Source: Strongylocentrotus purpuratus
Taxonomy: Eukaryota > Echinodermata > Echinoidea > Camarodonta > Strongylocentrotidae
Direction of reading: 5' to 3'
DNA length: 64,000 nucleotides
NCBI RefSeq assembly: GCF_000002235.5
Contig: NW_022145606.1
Span: forward strand, 48,606,685 to 48,670,684
Shown here: positions 57,620-64,000 of the stretch, in pieces
How positions within the stretch are numbered: the stretch's first letter is position 1
How the letters are laid out: each line of letters starts with the position of its first letter
The notes under the pieces: model-generated
Seen by the model: the letters and a program-made list of their open reading frames with translations, nothing else
The model's database searches: none
What the model was told of the DNA's origin: nothing
Translations under genes and position numbers: made by a program

Positions 57620-58454
57620 ATTTATTTTTTCTTAATGTTGACAATTATATTCTTGGCATCACACCAGTGATTAAATGTGATATTCTCAGTTATTTCTACT
57701 AAATCAAGACAAGATTTTCCAATTTGAAAAGAGTGGTCAATTCAGCTGCAAACAATAATTTATGGAGGAATTTAGTAGGTCATTTAAATAGATCAGAAGA
57801 AAGAGTAGGGCATTGTGATGGACAGAAACATAATAAACCAGCTGAACACATGCAAGACATCAAGATGATCGTTAAGAATTTGTTTTGGTATATTTCCAGC
57901 CAATTTTGTTCTTGAAAATGATACACATACATGTTTGTACTAAATATAATGGCATTCAAAGCCCTTGCTATCTTTCAGAAATTCATGTCATCTTCATGTT
58001 ATCATGTATACGATGTCATGAAAAGGTTGGCGAATTTGCTACTTTCCAGCTGACAGACTCTCAAGCTATTCTTGAAACCATGAACGAAGTTATTAAATCA
58101 ATAGTAAACATCCAATAAAACAGGTATATTTAAAATAAATTCACAACAAAAGTACAAATTAAGCGCCTTTAGTTAGAGGCTATGTGTCATTGTAAACTAA
58201 ATCGGAAAACACCATCTGGAGTTCAAGATGTTTGATACTTTTAGCATTAAAAATGAGGTTTTCATCAATGATTATTATAGGTATTATAACTATTAATGTT
58301 AATTATATCATCATTGTTAATATCAATACTCATTTTTATTTTATTATTATTATTTTATTTATTTTTTATTTTATTTTTTGGGGGGCTTCCAACATTATTG
58401 TTATTATTTTTATTAATATTATTCACTGACGAAAGATGTGTACAATAAACTCAC
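57620..58454. repeat. Partner of the duplicated block at 1-1186
   Basis: Matches 1-1186 in order and orientation, from TTGACAATTATATT to the GTGAGT donor. It lacks the 312-base insertion and has a shorter T tract. It is the intron just downstream of an LRR exon, as in the other copy. Confidence 0.8.
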
Positions 58455-58978
58455 ATTAGATGATTCATCATCTTCACATGTTTGCAACACTCGACGAGAT
58501 TAACCAAATCTCCCTCGTCCGTGCCCTTCACTCTGGATAGACAAAGCCACTGTAGGTTCTTGGTTTGTTCTCTGATCAGGAGACCCAGTCTTCTCATCGT
58601 CTCTCTCGATACACACTGCTTCTCTGATGATGGGAGTGATGACGGTGCTGTAAGGTCGATGCGTGTGAGCTGCTGTCCTCCAGTCCGACGAAGACTAGCC
58701 GTGATCTGAGGTATGTCCCTCTCTGGATCATCGGTAGTGATATCGATATCTCTCAAGCCAGGAAGCGATGAGAGCAGAACTTCATAGCTTTGTGACGTCA
58801 CACTCTCAGCTGATAGCTTTGTGACGGATGGAAGCTCAGGAGGAGATGGAGGGAAACTGAGAGAGGAGTCTGAGATGGTGAGATGGTTCAGTGAGGTGAA
58901 GGATCTGAGACAGGACCATAATCTGGCAGTCATCTCGGTAGATAGCTGACATTTCTCTACAAGGAGTTGACCATTATC
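58455..58978 (-). CDS. NLR gene 1, long LRR-cassette exon (first visible)
   Basis: A 524-base exon, phase 0 in and phase 2 out, with acceptor ttctaattccag and donor GTGAGT. It begins DNGQLLVEKCQLSTEM and contains LNHLTISDSSLSFPPSPP and REQTKNLQWLCL. Open throughout. It is the closest relative both of 51876-52396 (same acceptor flank) and of 1187-1704 (same donor flank), a chimeric pattern expected after unequal exchange. Earlier exons, including the NACHT domain, should lie beyond base 64000. Confidence 0.85.
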
Positions 58979-60324
58979 CTGGAATTAGAAAGTAATTTGA
59001 TATGTTAGCCATATATAAAACAACAAATATTGGAAATGGGTAGCATTTAAGGAAGGCACCGGGCTTTATGAAGTTGACATTATAATTCAGAAGCAAAAAC
59101 AGAAACATTTTTATTATTTATATTCTCTTAAAATATTGCTGTACCTGTCAACAAAAATATCACTGAACCCAACCCCTCCCCCCCCCCCCCTCTCTCTCTC
59201 TCTCTCTTCAAGAAACGGGTCGTCTTTTTATAATTTCTTCAATGTTTTCCTAATCCATTCACCCCTTTGAGTCCTTATGCCAGATCTCGATCCTTACATA
59301 CATACTAAACACAGGGTGTAATTTTCAGGAGGGTGGTTGTTCTCGGGCATACTTTGTCCTACACCCATACAAACAGTTGCTTTAAAACATTTGAGTGATA
59401 GGAGTAATCTGTGCTCGGCATTTAAGTGATTCCATTGTTACGTACGGAAATACATTAGTACCACCATGTGAATTAAAATTTAAGAGGAATTAAGTGGCAG
59501 CTCCCACATAATTATCTGAAGATATTGCAAAGTAAATGATTACTATATCAATACATGTCCAGGAATATATGATCTCTCTCTCTCTCTCTGTCTGTCTTTC
59601 TTTGTCTTTCTCTGTCTGTCTGTCTCCGCTTCTGTCTGTTTCTCTCTCCTTCTCACTTCCATCCTCCTTGTCCTCCTCTCCCTTTTCTACCTCTCTCCCA
59701 TTTTTGCCGTGTATTCTGTAGCGTACATGTACACTTTTCTAAGGGGAAGAATGTTTGCTGACTCATTTTCCTGTAATACCGTGGTACTCCATTGTTTCCC
59801 CCCTCCTCTTCCTCTATTTACCTCTCCTCCACTCTCGCTCTATCTTTACTAGCTTTATTTGCTCTCACTCAATCTATCTCCATTTAAAATTCTCCAGTAT
59901 ATTACCTCATTTTGCTTTCAACGGCTGTAATTAGTATTTGGACAGTATTTATATAATTTATCAACTGTATGTTTTGATCATACTATATATGCTGAAAATT
60001 AGTAACACTTTACAATTTTATATTTTTTTTATGTCTTTCTTATGTTATTAACCTTTGTTTTCCTTATCTTTGTTTGTCCATATATATTGTATATACGTTT
60101 CTTTTATTGTGCAGGGCGCTCAGGAATAGCAGTTTGTTAACTGAAGAGGTAAGCCTGCTTTAAATAAAACGGTACAGATAATATACATATATATGGCCAA
60201 TAAGTCAATCACTTTGTTTTGCATACGTGTGAATCTGATCTGCGAATAACTGATTTTCATTTTATCTGTCTCTTTATTGCATGATATGACGGACCGGTGG
60301 GTTGGTGGATGGTTCCAAACATAC
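58979..60324. repeat. Intragenic duplication, right copy
   Basis: Pairs with 52397-52598 plus 54372-55650. It shows the empty sites of the foldback transposon (59178-59190) and of the LINE tail (about 59306). CT-rich tracts at 59190-59212 and 59572-59700. Intronic. Confidence 0.8.
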
Positions 60325-60545
60325 TAGACCGCCGGGTGAGCCCCCAAATTCGTCAGTTTCGTGACCTCGGCTCGGCATCTACTTTCTTAATAGTGGATAT
60401 TATTAAAGAATATATTTTGATATTATAGTCACAACTCGTCAATCGAAAAAAAATGCAAATAAGCTCCAAAAATGGAAAAAAGGGTGCCTAAAATCTTTTT
60501 TTTTTTTCACGGAGGTTGTCCAATCACTGTGCATGTATCAAGTAA

Positions 60546-60950
60546 ATGTTACAGCGCTTCAAGCTTTTTAGCCAATCACAGGCAGTGTTGTGCACGTACC
60601 ACTGGCGCGCGCTATTTCGAGCTTCAGGTGTAGTAATCTGTCGTCAACAACTGAATGTTTCAGAGGAAAACACAGGTTTTTGCTGTATGCATACAATTTC
60701 GACTCACAGGAAGGTGATATCTTTCAGTGGGAAGAGTTACAGAAAATTCAAGGAGTGTGCAGATCTTTGGAAGGACGTCAGTTTTGGGTTTGAACTAGAA
60801 AACAAAATTGCTGCGATTGCGGTCAACTTCGACTTCGACTCGTTCGAGCTGCAGACAGAGCAGTACTCGCCCGGCGCCCTCGGGCGGCCGCGGAGGAGTG
60901 TACCAGGGAGGCCGTGTTCGAACTGCAACAACAAGTTCAACAAAAAAGAG
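60546..60950 (+). CDS. Unknown protein of the 3.4 kb transposon, exon 1
   Basis: A plus-strand frame that runs to a GTAGGC donor at 60951. Its GC-rich 3' part looks coding: KVISFSGKSYRKFKECADLW, then FELENKIAAIAVNFDFDSFE, then a Pro/Arg-rich stretch and PCSNCNNKFNKKE with a CxxC pair. The true start may be the ATG near 60687 (MHTISTHRKV) or one in another frame near 60590. The K..S..F....W layout and CxxC resemble the N-terminal part of uncharacterised transposon proteins, but no transposase core is visible. Function unknown. Confidence 0.45.
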
Positions 60951-61021
60951 GTAGGCCTAGATCTATGTCATTCCGAAGAAATGATTGTATTAATTATTTC
61001 AGCATGTTCAGAATAACTCTG

Positions 61022-61058
61022 ATCCTATTCTTCTTCTTCTTCTTCTTCTTCTTCTTCT
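61022..61058. repeat. (TTC)n microsatellite
   Basis: About 12 TTC units in a row inside the 3.4 kb transposon. Confidence 0.95.
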
Positions 61059-61189
61059 TCGAGATAATCTGCCTCCTTCAAATAATACTGAAGTGAAGAT
61101 TCTTGCAATTAGTCTTAGTCTTATACGAATAGTGCAATGGGTTCTTAGCGTGCCTCCATTTAATGTCCTATCGGAGGGACGGAGTGTTT

Positions 61190-61290
61190 TCCACTTGACA
61201 TAACCTGCGTCTAAAAAGGGAAGGGGCACGTTAACACACAACGCAGGCCTCGGTCATCCGCCTGGGTGGGAGTCGAACCCGGGATCTTTG
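61190..61290 (-). mobile_element. tRNA-like SINE fragment
   Basis: On the minus strand GATCCCGGGTTCGACTCCC is a T-arm with box B. Only the 3' half of a tRNA-like head is present, followed by unrelated sequence. It is nested in the 3.4 kb transposon. Confidence 0.5.
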
Positions 61291-61299
61291 TCTACTTCT

Positions 61300-62139
61300 A
61301 CTGCTACTAGACCTACTTCTACTTCTAGATGTCATATGACTATTTCCCGGCCCTAAACGTTACAACTAGAATCAAGAAAAAAGAGAATCTAGATTAGAAT
61401 ATCTACCGGGTAATTTCTACTTTCTAAAAAAAAGGCTATGCTCTCGAAATTGAGGCCTGGTTGATCAAGTCAAATTGGATACTGGACAGGCTTGATTCTA
61501 CATGTATACTACATTAGTACAGATCAGGTCTTCATAATTAATGTGGGTATTTATTGTCCACATATTGATTACGGTATCGTCTGAGAACAGCGTACTGGTG
61601 GGGTTTTTTTGTTGGGGGGGGGGGGGGGGTGGGTGAGGGGCCACTGTCCCCCTATATTTCCACAATCAAGGTGTTTTTATTGTTTTTTGTTGTTGTATGT
61701 TTGAAAAATTCTGCATGGTGAGGCCCACAGTCCCCGTCAATATTTGACACATTTAAATTAATACGCCACTTGTGTTGGAGAATGAGCCTTGCCCTTGCCC
61801 TGGTGATCTTTTTTTTTATTCATGATGAAAAATGTATTACAGTACCGTATGCCCTCCATGCTCTACACACAAAAAAACATTTCATAAAAATATGAGACAT
61901 CTCCTTACGTTTTCTAATAAGCAGTTCTGAATAATTTCCACTGCTAGTGTCACTGATGTCCAGTCTGTTCGCTTCCAGTTAGAGACAGTAACCAGTCAGC
62001 ACAGATATTTTTTAAAATTTGTATTTTGATGATAGTTATATGCTAGATTCGACTCATACTGTAGGTTTTGTAGTGATGAATACTTCTTTTTTAATAAATG
62101 ATATTAAATGATCCTTGCTTTTATTTATTTTCAATAAAG
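61300..62139. other. Interior of the 3.4 kb transposon, probably intron
   Basis: AT-rich sequence with a G-run at 61613-61630. It lies between the candidate exons. No coding feature is seen. Confidence 0.4.
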
Positions 62140-62205
62140 GTATGTCCAACCAGGATACCATGCGGGCTGCTACAGGCACTTCTGCAACATTACAACAAAC
62201 AAGTG
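62140..62205 (+). CDS. Unknown protein of the 3.4 kb transposon, exon 2 (candidate)
   Basis: After an acceptor (tattttcaataaag) one frame reads YVQPGYHAGCYRHFCNITTNK and then stops. The H..CY..F pattern after a CxxC motif in exon 1 suggests a zinc-binding fold. The phase does not match exon 1 ending at 60950 unless another donor is used, so the join is uncertain. Confidence 0.35.
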
Positions 62206-62284
62206 AGCACAGATGAGATCAAGGCAAAGAAGAAACAATATTTAAATCATTGTATGTCACATTACTTGTAAATGTAAAGTTTTT

Positions 62285-62830
62285 TTTAGGAAATTCAATG
62301 TAAAGACCTTTCTTGTGATGCTCTTTTTTGCCAATTTCCGCCAGATTCGATAAAGCAGATAACTTGTATCAAATAGTATTTGGACAAATGTATGAAATTA
62401 CCTGCTGAAAATTTTAAAGAACATGATTTAGATATATTAGACTGAAGAAGAATAGCAGAGGCTGGGACCCTGTCATCCATGAATTTTTTAATTTTTATTT
62501 ACAATGTATATTTTATGTGTGTTTTTGCTAATACATACGGGTACATACATGGTGTAATGCTTTTTGAGCAATTGCTTGAAAGAATGTTTGTTATTGAAAA
62601 TATTACTTGTATTAATGTAAAGCCTTTTTTGGAAATTCAATGTAAAAACCTTTATTGCGATGCTCTATTTTGCCAATTTCCGCCAGATTCGATAAAGCAG
62701 ATAACTTTTACTAAATGGCATTTGGACAAATGTATGGAATTACCTGCTGGAAATGTTAAAGAACATGATTTAGATCAACTGAAGAAGAATAGCAGAGGCT
62801 GCGACCCTGCCATCCATGAATATATAATTA
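62285..62830 (+). repeat. Tandem duplication of a ~190-base coding-like segment
   Basis: The segment 62288-62480 recurs at 62628-62820: AATTCAATGTAAAGACCTTT, TGCCAATTTCCGCCAGATTC and TTTGGACAAATGTATG occur in both. The right copy is open in one frame (62479-62904, with CQFPPDSIKQITFTKWHLDK and MELPAGNVKEHDL); the left copy is broken by stops. It may be the decayed C-terminal part of the element's protein. Confidence 0.6.
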
Positions 62831-63179
62831 TTATTTATTTTTTTATCTATAATGTATATTTTATGTGTATTTTTGCTAAAACATACATACATGTGATCGC
62901 TTGAAAGAATATGTTTGTTATTGAAAATATTTTAATGTGAATTGACAATGTGTTGTATAACTGATGATGAATCATTTCTCTACATCAACCCAAAGAGCAG
63001 TATCCATGTAGTCAAGCAGGCTTACAATTTTATTGACCATGTATTTTGAGAATGTGAGATAGTAATATGTCATATATTTGATGTGAAACCAGATTATAAT
63101 TGGTCAAACATGCCTTACAAACTTTGTTTTAAATTGTGATTTATTTTATTTAAAGATATGCCATTCCCTGAAATATATA

Positions 63180-63465
63180 TTGAAGGGTATGACATAGAAA
63201 GAGATAGAGAGGTGGGAAAGAGTGAGGGGGAGAGGGAATGGGAAAGAGAGAGCGGTTAAGGAAACAAGAGAAAGGGAGGGAATGGGATGAAGAGTGAGGG
63301 AGAGAGAGAGGGGGTGAGGAAAGAGGAATAAAGAGACGAAGAGAGAGAGGGGGAATGAGGAAAAATGGGTGGGGGGATGAGAGGGGATAAGGAGAGAAAG
63401 AGAGGGGGATTAGGAAAGAGAGAGAAGGGGAAGGAATGAGGAAAGAGGGAAAGGGGAATATTTTG
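63180..63465. repeat. Long purine tract (GA/GGGA-rich)
   Basis: Nearly all purine on the plus strand for about 285 bases. It may form triplex DNA. It gives an open frame on the minus strand only because of its composition. Confidence 0.8.
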
Positions 63466-63741
63466 AGTGCACTGTAGCTTTGCTCGATATCAATACAAGT
63501 CATTTTCACATAGCATAATACACAGCTGTCTCAGAATGGACCCAAGAGGGCGTTTGTCATATTTATTAAAAATTAATCTGGACATTATTAATTTGTGTGC
63601 AATTTTTTCTACTGACGAGTTGCACCATCATCTTCAGTATATTTTTCTACACATTAGAGGTTATTTTCAAGTAGATGCCGACCATGGGTCACAAAACACA
63701 AAAACTAAGGCACTTTTGAGGGTTCACCCGGCGGTCTATAC

Positions 63742-64000
63742 CGGTCCTTCACGGTTTTTGTTAATGTTAATTAATGTTAATAACCCCCAAGGACAACCAC
63801 CCCCGAAAAATTACGCTCCAAGGACACCATCCCCCCCCCCCCCCGAGGACAATTACCCCCAGAAAATTACCCTCTAGGACAATTATTCCCCCCCCCCCTC
63901 AAGAACAACAAAGGACAATCACCCCTGAGGACAATCCCCCCCCTTAAAATTTCCCCCTGTTCATTAAATGGGAAGTTCATCCTGATAACAATTCGGTTTT
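63742..64000. repeat. Right duplicate resumes: foldback arm
   Basis: After the transposon the sequence returns to the duplicated tract (CCGGTCCTTCACGG), then shows the GGACAATTACCCC-type arm matching 55875-56065. About 200 bases present in the left copy (55660-55868) are missing here. The duplication runs off the window end. Confidence 0.75.

Larger units (their letters stand above)
60325..63738. mobile_element. 3.4 kb DNA transposon with TAGACCGCCGGGTGA ends
   Basis: Terminal inverted repeats of about 24 bases begin TAGACCGCCGGGTGA at both ends, and TAC flanks each side (60322-60324 and 63739-63741). The duplicate copy at about 55631-55640 has the empty site with a single TAC, so the boundaries are exact. 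The interior has a candidate gene start, a spliced second exon, a tandem-duplicated reading frame, a purine-rich tract and a SINE fragment. A 3-base duplication is known from PIF/Harbinger and CACTA, but I see neither transposase, so the family is unassigned. Confidence 0.85.

Noticed and set aside
63150-63509. Pro/Ser/Leu-rich minus-strand frame
   Set aside because: It is the complement of a long purine tract, with no domain and no splice support.

Overview
The window reads as nuclear DNA of an echinoderm, most likely a sea urchin. It is AT-rich, intron-rich and crowded with foldback and hairpin repeats. Its only convincing host genes are NOD-like receptors (NLRs) with a Death domain, a NACHT domain and a leucine-rich-repeat (LRR) tail, a family greatly expanded in sea urchins. 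I found no rRNA, no intact tRNA, no CRISPR array and no bacterial-type operon.

Two NLR genes lie head to tail on the minus strand. The upstream gene (right side) enters from beyond base 64000. Only its LRR end is visible: exons 58978-58455, 56392-56296, 52396-51876 and 44916-44817, and a short last exon with a stop at 40932-40888. The second gene starts inside the window: Death exon 9376-9096 (ATG at 9372), linker exon 8856-8791, NACHT exon 7369-5781, and LRR exons 4941-4406, 2015-1976 and 1704-1187. It continues past base 1. All splice phases agree. The LRR tail is built from a two-exon cassette: a long exon entering in phase 0 and leaving in phase 2, then a short exon bringing the frame back to phase 0.

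The right end (51.9-64 kb) holds two copies of a recent intragenic duplication. Each copy carries insertions the other lacks: a 1.8 kb foldback transposon and a LINE tail in the left copy, and a 3.4 kb terminal-inverted-repeat element in the right copy. A third related block is at 1-1704.

The 31 kb between the genes (9.4-40.9 kb) holds mostly repeats: a 3.5 kb foldback of tandem ~27-base units (12.6-16.1 kb), LINE fragments, a short Harbinger transposon (18.36-19.80 kb), a 4.7 kb foldback with A-rich repeat arms (20.4-25.0 kb), a ~2.17 kb unit repeated three times (29.9-36.0 kb), a small array of palindromes (36.06-36.25 kb), tRNA-derived SINEs and several hairpin MITEs. Five elements, unrelated in sequence, share one design: long inverted arms made of short tandem repeats. 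This resembles the TU/foldback elements known from sea urchins.

Exon boundaries were set by eye from splice consensus, phase and paralogue comparison. Repeat boundaries are approximate unless exact target duplications are stated.
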